Shown: positions 18,781-26,242 of the stretch, piece after piece
Position numbering within the stretch: the stretch's first letter is position 1
Layout: every line of letters starts with the position of its first letter
NCBI RefSeq assembly: GCF_900114085.1
Contig: NZ_FORU01000001.1
Location: forward strand, 310,206 to 374,205
Direction: 5' to 3'
Length of the DNA: 64,000 nt
Origin: Myroides guanonis
GTDB taxonomy: Bacteria; Bacteroidota; Bacteroidia; Flavobacteriales; Flavobacteriaceae
The notes under the pieces: model-generated
What the model saw: the letters and a program-made list of their open reading frames with translations, nothing else
Database searches by the model: none
What the model was told of the DNA's origin: nothing
Position numbers and translations under genes: made by a program

Positions 18781-19431
18781 TTGAATATAGAAGGAGAAAA
18801 ACATTGGTCTAAAGTAGAAAAGCTTCACGAAACAGTAAAAAATCCCAACATTCATATTAAAGGGACTAAGAGTTATTATAGTGATGCATGGACTGGCTCT
18901 TTTGAAGAATCAGTGGTTCGTTATCTATATGGAGATTCGTATAGTCTTAAAAACTGGGAACCTATTTGGGAGTTAGATCAATTATATATTGGAAACTTCG
19001 TTTGTATAGGTGCGGAAGTGATAATTCTCATGGGAGGCAATAATACTCATCGAATGGATTGGTTTAGTTTATATCCTTTTAAAGAATCTATTGTTGAATC
19101 TTATCAACAGAAGGGTGATACTATTATAGATGATGGTGCTTGGTTGGGTATTCGTTCTGTTATTATGCCTGGTGTTACTATTGGTGAAGGTGCTGTTGTT
19201 GCGGCAGGTTCTATTGTTACTAAAAATGTTCCTGCTTATTCTATAGTTGGTGGAAATCCTGCAAAAGTTATCGGCTCCCGATTTGAAGACGATATAATTA
19301 AAAGGTTAATCAATTTGAAGATATATGATCTATCAGAAGAAAACTTACTTGCTTTACAGCCCTATCTTAGCTCTAATGATTTGAACGAATTATTTAGACA
19401 AGTAGAAGTGTATAAAGCTGAAAAAGATTAA
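18781..19431 (+). CDS. CatB/Vat-type hexapeptide O-acetyltransferase
   Basis: A 216-residue left-handed beta-helix acetyltransferase of the xenobiotic acetyltransferase group. Visible features: KGTKSYYSDAW near residue 27, the catalytic-type histidine His90 in NNTHRMDW, hexapeptide rungs (IGEGAVVAAGSIVTKNV) and the terminal SIVGGNPAKVIG. It acetylates a hydroxyl group using acetyl-CoA; family members act on chloramphenicol or streptogramin A, but many chromosomal members have unknown substrates, so resistance is not claimed. The only usable start is TTG at 18781: an in-frame stop lies at 18766, and the first ATG would remove the conserved N-terminal block. It follows parC by 28 bp. Confidence 0.85.
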   Translation: MNIEGEKHWSKVEKLHETVKNPNIHIKGTKSYYSDAWTGSFEESVVRYLYGDSYSLKNWEPIWELDQLYIGNFVCIGAEVIILMGGNNTHRMDWFSLYPFKESIVESYQQKGDTIIDDGAWLGIRSVIMPGVTIGEGAVVAAGSIVTKNVPAYSIVGGNPAKVIGSRFEDDIIKRLINLKIYDLSEENLLALQPYLSSNDLNELFRQVEVYKAEKD

Positions 19432-19466
19432 CTTTAGGAAACTATAACTGACTTAATTCAATTGCT

Positions 19467-20384
19467 ATGAAGCTAAGTAGTATTATTTTCATTTGGGGAA
19501 TGCTTTTGTGTTCCTCCTTAAATTTGTTTGCACAACAGACTGATTTTAAAAATTTCGAAACTCGGGAGAGTACACTAGATGAACGTTGGGAGTTGACTTC
19601 TGAAAGTAGTCAAGGAACTTTTGTAGTGGTTCCTTATAAACCAATCTATATTTTGCCAGGGCGATGGTCTAATCGTCCAAATAAACTTCCTACGAGTTTA
19701 AATCCTGATAATGTTGCAAAAATCCCAAATGATTACAATAATTTTGAAGCTCGTTTTCAATTGAGTATTAAAACAAAAATAACTTCTGGATTGTTATTTG
19801 GAAAAGGAGATATATGGTTAGGATTTACTCAAACTGCAAATTGGCAGGTTTTTAACGAAAAACTCTCAAGGCCATTTAGAGAGTTGAATTATGAACCCGA
19901 AGTTATTTTCAACTACCCTTTACCTTCAGATGCAAGTATTTTTGGATTAAAACCTAAGATGGTGGGTTTAGCTTTAAATCATCAATCTAATGGTAAGAGC
20001 TTACCTTACTCTAGAAGTTGGAACAGGGTCGTTTTTCATGCTGCTTTTGAATATAGGGATTTGAGTTTTACAATTCGCCCATGGATTCGATTTTCTGAGA
20101 AATTTGATACGGATGATAATCCACAAATCGGAAATTATATTGGTGTAGGGGATGCAACTTTTGTTTACACTCACAAGGAACAAGTTTTTAGTTTATTGGT
20201 ACGTAGTAATATGCGCTTAAATAATCGATTTAAAGGCTATGCTGATTTCACATGGTCTTATCCTATAAAAGGAAATTTAAAAGCGATTCTACAGGTTACA
20301 CATGGTTATGGAGAAACCTTGATTGATTATAACTATAAGCAGACTACTGTTGGACTTGGAGTTTCACTTATTGAGTGGTTGTAA
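19467..20384 (+). CDS. pldA: Outer-membrane phospholipase A (OMPLA)
   Basis: A 305-residue precursor with a signal peptide ending near LNLFAQ (residue 23). The 12-stranded barrel family is recognised by SRPFRELNYEPE near 134, the active-site segment NHQSNG at 171-176 (His172, Ser174) and the terminal YGETLIDYN. It hydrolyses phospholipids misplaced in the outer leaflet of the outer membrane; activity normally needs Ca2+ and dimerisation. The C terminus ends in a hydrophobic strand, as expected for barrel assembly. It begins 35 bp after the acetyltransferase and ends at a shared terminator. Confidence 0.92.
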   Translation: MKLSSIIFIWGMLLCSSLNLFAQQTDFKNFETRESTLDERWELTSESSQGTFVVVPYKPIYILPGRWSNRPNKLPTSLNPDNVAKIPNDYNNFEARFQLSIKTKITSGLLFGKGDIWLGFTQTANWQVFNEKLSRPFRELNYEPEVIFNYPLPSDASIFGLKPKMVGLALNHQSNGKSLPYSRSWNRVVFHAAFEYRDLSFTIRPWIRFSEKFDTDDNPQIGNYIGVGDATFVYTHKEQVFSLLVRSNMRLNNRFKGYADFTWSYPIKGNLKAILQVTHGYGETLIDYNYKQTTVGLGVSLIEWL

Positions 20385-20404
20385 AACAATGAGTTTGAAG
20401 TATA

Positions 20405-20448
20405 AAAAAAGCTGAAATCATACTAAGATTCCAGCTTCTTTATTTTAT
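20405..20448. terminator. Bidirectional terminator between pldA and the hydrolase gene
   Basis: An 11-bp stem (arms 20409-20419 and 20427-20437, one mismatch) has an A run on the left and T-rich sequence on the right. It lies between convergent genes. Confidence 0.75.
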
Positions 20449-21089
20449 TTCTCTAAAAAGGTTTTTAAATCTTTGAAGTTTAATGGATGTACTCCATGCC
20501 CTACGGGGTATTCATTAAATTTATTTACTATTTTTAATTTATTCAAAATCTCTGGAGTTTTTCTCGCCCATTCAATTGGAATGACTTGATCAACGGTTCC
20601 GTGAGATGCAAAGAAGCTGATTTTTTCAAAGTTATTCTCCTTAAAGTTAGGTACTAGTATGTTTTCATTGAAATAACCGCTTAAAGCCACTACTTTTTTT
20701 ATTTTCTCAGGATATGAGAGTGCTACAGCATAACTAAGAATTGCTCCTTGGCTAAATCCTATAAGATTCACTTGTGTAGGGTCAATAGGATATTTTGAAA
20801 GAAGGTTATCTATAAAGTGAACAATTTTTTCTCTTGATTCTATTGCTTCATTGTCGTCTGAGAATTTATTTTGATTTGCATCAAAGTTTATTGCATACCA
20901 TGCATATCCATACGGAGGTACGGTATAGGGAGCTCTAACAGAAACAATATACGCTTCGTTTGAAAGTTCTGGAGCGAAAGAGAATAAATCCTCTTCATTG
21001 CTTCCATATCCGTGTAATAAAAGGATTAGTGGATGTTTATCTTTCTTAATTGTGGGTTCTTGAACTAAATAATATAAATTGTTTTCCAT
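20445..21089 (-). CDS. Alpha/beta hydrolase (phospholipase/carboxylesterase family)
   Basis: A 214-residue cytoplasmic serine hydrolase. The catalytic triad can be placed: Ser113 in GFSQG, Asp167 in HGTVDQVIP and His198 in VGHGVHP. The oxyanion region is LLLHGYGSNEED near residues 24-34. Relatives are short-chain carboxylesterases, lysophospholipases and acyl-protein thioesterases; the substrate cannot be decided from sequence. It is the last gene of a run with a small membrane protein and the dihydroorotase homologue, with gaps of only 6 bp each, so all three are co-transcribed. Confidence 0.85.
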   Translation of the reverse strand: MENNLYYLVQEPTIKKDKHPLILLLHGYGSNEEDLFSFAPELSNEAYIVSVRAPYTVPPYGYAWYAINFDANQNKFSDDNEAIESREKIVHFIDNLLSKYPIDPTQVNLIGFSQGAILSYAVALSYPEKIKKVVALSGYFNENILVPNFKENNFEKISFFASHGTVDQVIPIEWARKTPEILNKLKIVNKFNEYPVGHGVHPLNFKDLKTFLEK

Positions 21090-21095
21090 TTTAAA

Positions 21096-21440
21096 CTAAA
21101 CTGATACATTTTTAAACCATTTCTGAAATGATGCTCCTAGAATAGGAACTTCTTTTATCTCTCCTGAAACCGCTCCTAAAAAGCTGTATAGCCAAAGTAT
21201 GAATGCACATACGAAGAAAGAGCCTGAGATCATCCAACTATCAAAATAACCTACGAAATAAGCTAATACATAAAACAGTAAGTGTACCCCTAAGGTTTGT
21301 TTGATATAATAACCAGCAAATTTATCTTTGGGCTCCATATTCATAAACATTGCTATAAGACAGCCTATAATTGTGAAATGAGCGACTAACGCAATCTTCT
21401 TACCTTCGTTCATTCCTTTTTCATTCAATGGGTTATTCAC
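21096..21440 (-). CDS. Small four-helix membrane protein, function unknown
   Basis: A 114-residue protein with about three to four hydrophobic segments (around residues 15-35, 43-64, 68-92). It starts with a polar stretch and contains FAGYYIKQTLGVHLL and WLYSFLGAVSGEIKEVPILG, a layout seen in small DUF4870-like proteins of Bacteroidota. I do not recognise a function. It lies between the dihydroorotase homologue and a serine hydrolase with 6-bp gaps, so it belongs to that operon. Confidence 0.7.
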   Translation of the reverse strand: MNNPLNEKGMNEGKKIALVAHFTIIGCLIAMFMNMEPKDKFAGYYIKQTLGVHLLFYVLAYFVGYFDSWMISGSFFVCAFILWLYSFLGAVSGEIKEVPILGASFQKWFKNVSV

Positions 21441-21446
21441 GATGTG

Positions 21447-22697
21447 TTATTTTAAAATTAGTTGTGATTGATTGTAGATTCCATAAACATGACCTTTTAA
21501 TTCAAGGTTTAGGAATGCTGAGTTTTTAGATTTAGAAAGGATATGCTCTTTTGTGAAAATATAACTACCTTTTGGATTGAAAAGTGATAGGTCTGCTTTT
21601 TCACCTATTTCAATTGAAGTGTTTTTAACTTTGAAAATATTTTTAGCTGATGTTAGTTTGTCGATAATGACTTCTAATGGCAGTACTGTTAATAGAGCTC
21701 CAAAGGCAGATTCTAGTCCAATTGTTCCTGATGTAGCGTTGTCAAATTCTAATTTCTTATGTTCTATATCAAGAGGATTGTGGTCTGTAGTGATACAGTC
21801 AATAGTGCCATCCTCGATTCCTTTTATTAAAGCCTTTCGATGGTTGTCATCACGTAGGGGAGGAGATACTCTAAATCTTGTATCAAAGTCACTAAGAACC
21901 TCGTCGTTTAGTACCAATTGATGTACTGAGACACTACATGTGATGTTTAGTTTTTTTTGCTTAGCTTGTCGTATAAGTTCTACAGATTTTGCAGTAGAAA
22001 TTGTTGGAATGTGTAGTTTACCTCCAGTATATTCAAGTAAATATAAATTACGTGCTATTTCTATTTCTTCCGCTAATGCCGGTATTCCTTTTAACCCCAA
22101 TCGAGTACTCATTATCCCTTCATGTGCAACTCCGTTTCCTTTAATGTCTTTGTTTTCGGAATAAGCGATTACTAGTCCATCAAAGTCTTGAACGTATTGC
22201 AAACCCACTTTTAATACATTAGGATTTTTTATTGATTGGTTGTAATCTCCGAAGGCAATTGCTCCAGCATTACTCATATCGAATAATTCTGCCAAATCTA
22301 AACCTTCTGATTTCTTTGTTAATGATCCTATTGGGTATAGTTCAGTGGCTGATCCATATGCTTTTTGTTTTGTGAAGCTTATGAAACTTTGAGAATCTAT
22401 AATTGGTTGTGTATTTGGTTGTAGTGCTATTTGTGAAAAACCACTTTTTGCAGCGACATTTAGTCCATTTACAATAGTTTCTCTTTCTTCATAACCTGGT
22501 TCTCCTAAATTGACAGAAGAATCCATCCAACCTCTAGATACGTGAAGGTTTTCTAAATGATATGGTGTACTGTTAGCTTCTGTAATATTGTTTGCTATTT
22601 GAGTGATAACTCCTTGCTCAATATGTATGTCTACTATTTGATTGTGGAATTGACTTTTTGGGTCTATAACTTTTGCAGCTTTTAAAATGATGTTCAT
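21447..22697 (-). CDS. Dihydroorotase homologue lacking zinc ligands
   Basis: A 416-residue member of the dihydroorotase/amidohydrolase superfamily, aligning over the full length. The metal motif DxHxH that follows the first strand reads Asp59-Ser-Ser-Val-Asn63, so both histidines are gone although the following EPG-EERET segment remains. A further ligand, in the strand written hi-x-H-x-ST in active enzymes, is Thr232 (HIPTIST). The late Asp305 (TTDHNP) is retained, but the usual PH after it is PL. It is therefore probably non-catalytic, like the PyrC-prime proteins that support aspartate transcarbamoylase in some bacteria. A true dihydroorotase should exist elsewhere. Automated annotation would call it pyrC. 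Confidence 0.85.
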   Translation of the reverse strand: MNIILKAAKVIDPKSQFHNQIVDIHIEQGVITQIANNITEANSTPYHLENLHVSRGWMDSSVNLGEPGYEERETIVNGLNVAAKSGFSQIALQPNTQPIIDSQSFISFTKQKAYGSATELYPIGSLTKKSEGLDLAELFDMSNAGAIAFGDYNQSIKNPNVLKVGLQYVQDFDGLVIAYSENKDIKGNGVAHEGIMSTRLGLKGIPALAEEIEIARNLYLLEYTGGKLHIPTISTAKSVELIRQAKQKKLNITCSVSVHQLVLNDEVLSDFDTRFRVSPPLRDDNHRKALIKGIEDGTIDCITTDHNPLDIEHKKLEFDNATSGTIGLESAFGALLTVLPLEVIIDKLTSAKNIFKVKNTSIEIGEKADLSLFNPKGSYIFTKEHILSKSKNSAFLNLELKGHVYGIYNQSQLILK

Positions 22698-22799
22698 TTT
22701 ACGGAAAGGATTACTGGTGAGTATATATTCTATTTGCGCAAAAATAATGCTATTTTCAAACTAAATGAATTAATTTAATGCAAACATTTTTAAAGGTGT

Positions 22800-23561
22800 T
22801 TACTTTTGATTACCCCTGTTTTGATTTGCCATTATCTTTGACTGTTCATAACATTCGTTAAGTGCTTGGTATACCTGAAAATCAGTAGCTGTGTATATAA
22901 ATCGATCAGTATGGTTACAATTTTCTAGAGTTTTTACGATATCTTGTCTAGTTATTCCAAGAAGTCCACATACTGTTTCTCTGTCGTAACGAGTTTGTAA
23001 TAAAGCCAACATGTTTTGGTCTTCTTTTACTGCTTCTAGTTTTTTTAGATTTTTGCTTTTCCCTTTGAATATGTTATAGACAACATCAACTGGGCTAAAG
23101 TAAGAACCAATGGAGGGGTTACTGTAATATCCCAATGTCCCTTTTCCCTTATTGAAATTATAATTCATGCGATTTTCAAGTTCTATAAGTTTGGTATCGG
23201 ATTCTAAATATCCTGTTAACTCATATTTCTTGATAATAATTTCGTCTAGGGTATAGGCTTGTTCCGTAAGGTAAATTTTTACGTTTTCATCTTTAAGCCA
23301 ATCGTTGGTGACTTTTAGTTTGATGGCTAAATAACCAGGATATGAAAAGTGTATAGAATCGTTTAGACTGGCTTCAATTTCGAAGCTTCCATCAAGTCGA
23401 CTGACGGCACCTTTTACTTTGGATAGGTTAATGACATTGACGTCATCTACTGGTAAAAAAGATATATCATTGTAGATAACTCCTTTAACTACTTGTTTTT
23501 CTTGCGCATTACTAGTTAAAACGCAAAATAGTGTCAATAAAAAAACTGTAAAATATCTCAT
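22800..23561 (-). CDS. Secreted carboxypeptidase-regulatory-like domain protein
   Basis: A 253-residue protein with a signal peptide (cleavage near SNAQ, residue 19) and a CarboxypepD_reg-like beta-sandwich at about 25-105, the domain also found at the N terminus of TonB-dependent receptors: VVKGVIYNDISFLPVDDVNVIN, then SRLDGSFEIEA. The remaining 150 residues have no motif I recognise. The protein is probably periplasmic or associated with the outer membrane; function unknown. Codons 2-6 lie inside one arm of a strong hairpin that looks like the terminator of the upstream deaD gene (23543-23603), so expression may depend on RNA structure. Confidence 0.75.
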   Translation of the reverse strand: MRYFTVFLLTLFCVLTSNAQEKQVVKGVIYNDISFLPVDDVNVINLSKVKGAVSRLDGSFEIEASLNDSIHFSYPGYLAIKLKVTNDWLKDENVKIYLTEQAYTLDEIIIKKYELTGYLESDTKLIELENRMNYNFNKGKGTLGYYSNPSIGSYFSPVDVVYNIFKGKSKNLKKLEAVKEDQNMLALLQTRYDRETVCGLLGITRQDIVKTLENCNHTDRFIYTATDFQVYQALNECYEQSKIMANQNRGNQK

Positions 23562-23603
23562 AGGTTATTAGAATGCTCTAATGTAAAAGATATTTTACAG
23601 TTT
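23543..23603 (-). terminator. Terminator-like hairpin overlapping a start codon
   Basis: A perfect 16-bp inverted repeat (23543-23558 and 23588-23603) encloses a 29-nt loop that itself holds a 6-bp hairpin (ATTAGA/TCTAAT). On the minus strand it is followed by seven T residues, as in an intrinsic terminator, and it lies 29 bp after the deaD stop. Its downstream arm forms codons 2-6 of the next gene, whose ATG (23559-23561) sits in the loop next to the stem. Confidence 0.75.
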
Positions 23604-23631
23604 AAAGTGTTATTTGATAATTTTTAACAAA

Positions 23632-25566
23632 TTAATCTCTGCGTGTGCGTCTGCTTGGCGCTGAAGAGCTTCTTTCGTTTCTAGGTTGACGTATTTGGTC
23701 TCCTTTACTTCTGTCAGAGAATCCTCTACTACCACCTGATGAGTTACGGTCAGAACTTCTGTCAGAGAAACCTCTTCCACCACCTGATGAGTTACGGTCA
23801 GAACTTCTGTCAGAAAAACCTCTACTACCACCTGATGAGTTGCGATCTCCGCTTCCTCCTCTGTCGAAACGTGGTCTGTCTGATCTTCCTCTGTCAGAAA
23901 AACCTCTGCTACCACCTCCACGGTTGTTGTGGTCTCTTCTGTTGTTGCTTCTTCCTCCACCATCGTTACTAGATACTTCAACGTTTACTTTACGTCCGTT
24001 GTAATCTGAACCATTAAGCATTTCCATTACTTTTTCAGAATGTTCAGCTTCAGTGTTAAAGAATGAGAATCCATCTTTTACATCAACTTTGAAAAGATCG
24101 TCTCTCTCTAATTGTAATGTATCACGAAGATAATCTTTTAGGCTCATCCAGTCTAAACCGTCTTTAGCTCCCAAGTTAATGAAGAACCTAGCTGCTCCGT
24201 CTGTAGGAACTTTGGCTGACTCACCTCTTGAAGAAGAAGAAACCGATCCTAATGAGTTAGAAGATTTTTTGTAGTATTCTAAGAATTTATTAAATTCTAC
24301 AGAAACCATTTTTTTGATTAACTCTTCTTTATCCAAGTCTTTCAATACTTCTGTAATAGCAGGTAAATAAGCGTCTATATCTGAACTTACTTCAACATTG
24401 TTGATTTTGTTCGCTAAGTGTAATAATTGCGTCTCACAAATTTCAATTCCAGTAGGCACAGCCTTTTCAATGAATTTTGTTTGAATAATACGTTCAATCA
24501 TTCCGATTTTACGTAGTTCGCTTTTAGTAATAATTACAATAGAAGTACCAGTTTTTCCCGCACGACCTGTACGACCACTACGGTGAGTATAAGTTTCGAT
24601 TTCATCTGGTAATTGATAGTTGATTACGTGTGTAATATCATCAACGTCAATTCCTCTGGCAGCAACATCTGTTGCTACTAACATTTGAATTTGTTTTCCA
24701 CGGAACGCTTTCATAACTCCATCACGTTGTGCTTGTGATAAGTCACCATGTAATGCAGCTGCATTGTATCCGTCTTCAATTAATTTTTCTGCAATAGATT
24801 GGGTATCTCTTTTGGTTCTACAGAAAATAACAGAAAAAATATCTGGATTACCGTCAGCTAGTCTTTTTAAAGCAGGGTAACGATCACGTGCACCTACTAA
24901 ATAAAATTCATGGCTAACACTTTTAGAACCTTGATTTTTATGACCAACTGTAATTTCAGCAGGATCCTTCATGAAAACTTTAGCTATTCTAGCTACCTCT
25001 GCAGGCATTGTTGCTGAGAATAACCACGTGCTTTTATCTTCAGGGGTGTCTGATAAAATTGCAGTGATATCTTCATGGAATCCCATGTTTAACATTTCGT
25101 CTGCTTCATCTAGAACGCAGTACTGAATGTCTTTAATATTAACCATACCTCGGTTAATCATGTCTTGCATACGACCTGGTGTTGCGACAATAATATGAGC
25201 ACCACGCTTGATTTCTCTAGCTTGGTCTGTTATACTTGCACCACCATAAATAGCTACCGTATGAAAGCCTTTTACGTATTTAGAATATTGCTTAATCTCA
25301 TTTGCTATCTGTAAGCACAACTCCCTTGTTGGCGAAAGAATTAAAGCTTGAGTGTGTTTGGTATTTACGTCGATTTTTTGAATTAGAGGAAAACCAAAAG
25401 CTGCGGTTTTCCCAGTCCCTGTTTGGGCTAACGCAACTATATCTGTATCTTTTTCTAATAATAAGGGAATCGCTTTCTCTTGTACCTCAGACGGACTTTC
25501 AAATCCTAGATCTTTAATCGCCAGCAAAAGCGATTCATTCAATCCTAATTGTTCGAATTTATTCAT
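23632..25566 (-). CDS. deaD: DEAD-box ATP-dependent RNA helicase (DeaD/CsdA-like)
   Basis: A 644-residue RNA helicase probably acting in ribosome assembly and cold-stress RNA unfolding. Helicase motifs in order: Walker A AQTGTGKT near residue 40, PTREL, TPGR, DEAD (VLDEADEMLNMG), SAT, ARGIDV and HRSGRTGR. Past residue about 460 comes a DbpA-type RNA-binding domain, then a basic Gly/Arg/Ser/Asp tail with repeats of the type GFSDRSSDRNSSGG, encoded by 48-bp DNA repeats. The ATG at 25566 (MNKFEQLGL) is preferred to one eight codons upstream. Autoregulation by the 3' hairpin is possible but unproven. Such tails usually bind RNA non-specifically. Confidence 0.93.
   Translation of the reverse strand: MNKFEQLGLNESLLLAIKDLGFESPSEVQEKAIPLLLEKDTDIVALAQTGTGKTAAFGFPLIQKIDVNTKHTQALILSPTRELCLQIANEIKQYSKYVKGFHTVAIYGGASITDQAREIKRGAHIIVATPGRMQDMINRGMVNIKDIQYCVLDEADEMLNMGFHEDITAILSDTPEDKSTWLFSATMPAEVARIAKVFMKDPAEITVGHKNQGSKSVSHEFYLVGARDRYPALKRLADGNPDIFSVIFCRTKRDTQSIAEKLIEDGYNAAALHGDLSQAQRDGVMKAFRGKQIQMLVATDVAARGIDVDDITHVINYQLPDEIETYTHRSGRTGRAGKTGTSIVIITKSELRKIGMIERIIQTKFIEKAVPTGIEICETQLLHLANKINNVEVSSDIDAYLPAITEVLKDLDKEELIKKMVSVEFNKFLEYYKKSSNSLGSVSSSSRGESAKVPTDGAARFFINLGAKDGLDWMSLKDYLRDTLQLERDDLFKVDVKDGFSFFNTEAEHSEKVMEMLNGSDYNGRKVNVEVSSNDGGGRSNNRRDHNNRGGGSRGFSDRGRSDRPRFDRGGSGDRNSSGGSRGFSDRSSDRNSSGGGRGFSDRSSDRNSSGGSRGFSDRSKGDQIRQPRNERSSSAPSRRTRRD
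23708..23851. repeat. Three tandem 48-bp repeats in deaD
   Basis: Copies start at 23708, 23756 and 23804 and are nearly identical. Each encodes 16 residues of the Gly/Ser/Arg tail. The period is a multiple of three, so copy-number change would keep the reading frame. Confidence 0.9.
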
Positions 25567-25663
25567 ATATAAATTTAAAATAGGGCACAAAGGTAGTTTT
25601 AATTGCTGAAATACACTACAATAAAAATAATTATTAATATTAATTTAATAAATTGGTTAAAAA

Positions 25664-26239
25664 CTATTGAATTTTTAAGAATTCTATCAATTGTTTTAAC
25701 GCTTTTGCACGATGGCTTACTTTATTCTTATCACTTAAACTGATTTCAGCAAAGGATTTGTTCATTCCATCTGCTTGAAAAATAGGGTCATAGCCAAATC
25801 CTTCGTTTCCTATTGCTTTTTTTAATATGGTTCCTTCTACTAATCCAGTAAAAAGTTTTTGTTCACCTTTGTAATGTAAAGCTATTACTGTTTTAAAATG
25901 CGCAGAACGATCTTGACTTTCGGTTAGGTTTAATAGGAGTTTTTCCATATTTGCTTTATCATCTCGGCTTTCACCTGCATATCGTGCTGAATATACGCCT
26001 GGAGCTCCGTTTAATGAATTTACTTCCAAGCCAGTGTCGTCCGCAAAACAGTCATAACCATAATGTCTTTTAATGAAATTTGCTTTCATTAAAGCATTTC
26101 CTTCAATTGTATCTGCTGTTTCTGGTATATCTATAACGCAACCTATGTCTTCAAGGCTTAAGATTTCGATGCCTTCTGGTAAAAGGCTTTTTATCTCTTT
26201 TATTTTATTCTTATTGTTTGATGCGAATACTAATTTCAT
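25664..26239 (-). CDS. rdgB: XTP/dITP diphosphatase (RdgB/HAM1)
   Basis: Hydrolyses non-canonical purine triphosphates (XTP, dITP, ITP) to monophosphates, keeping them out of DNA and RNA. The 191-residue protein has the family motifs FASNNKNKIKEI at residues 4-15, the metal-site FADDTGLEV near 65, PGVYSARYAG near 78, EGFGYDPIF near 147 and the terminal SHRAKAL. Length is standard. The gene ends 73 bp before the deaD leader region and starts 3 bp after the recG stop codon, so it is translated from the recG transcript. Confidence 0.95.
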   Translation of the reverse strand: MKLVFASNNKNKIKEIKSLLPEGIEILSLEDIGCVIDIPETADTIEGNALMKANFIKRHYGYDCFADDTGLEVNSLNGAPGVYSARYAGESRDDKANMEKLLLNLTESQDRSAHFKTVIALHYKGEQKLFTGLVEGTILKKAIGNEGFGYDPIFQADGMNKSFAEISLSDKNKVSHRAKALKQLIEFLKIQ

Positions 26240-26242
26240 GTT

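Noticed and set aside
21577..22164. Two plus-strand frames opposite the dihydroorotase homologue
   Set aside because: Antisense shadows with no start context or family similarity.
23708..23851. Tandem repeats considered as a CRISPR array
   Set aside because: There are no spacers; repeats are contiguous, in frame and inside deaD.
23610..23981. 123-codon minus-strand frame rich in Thr, Val and Glu
   Set aside because: It is an alternative frame of the repetitive deaD tail, a product of the 48-bp repeats.
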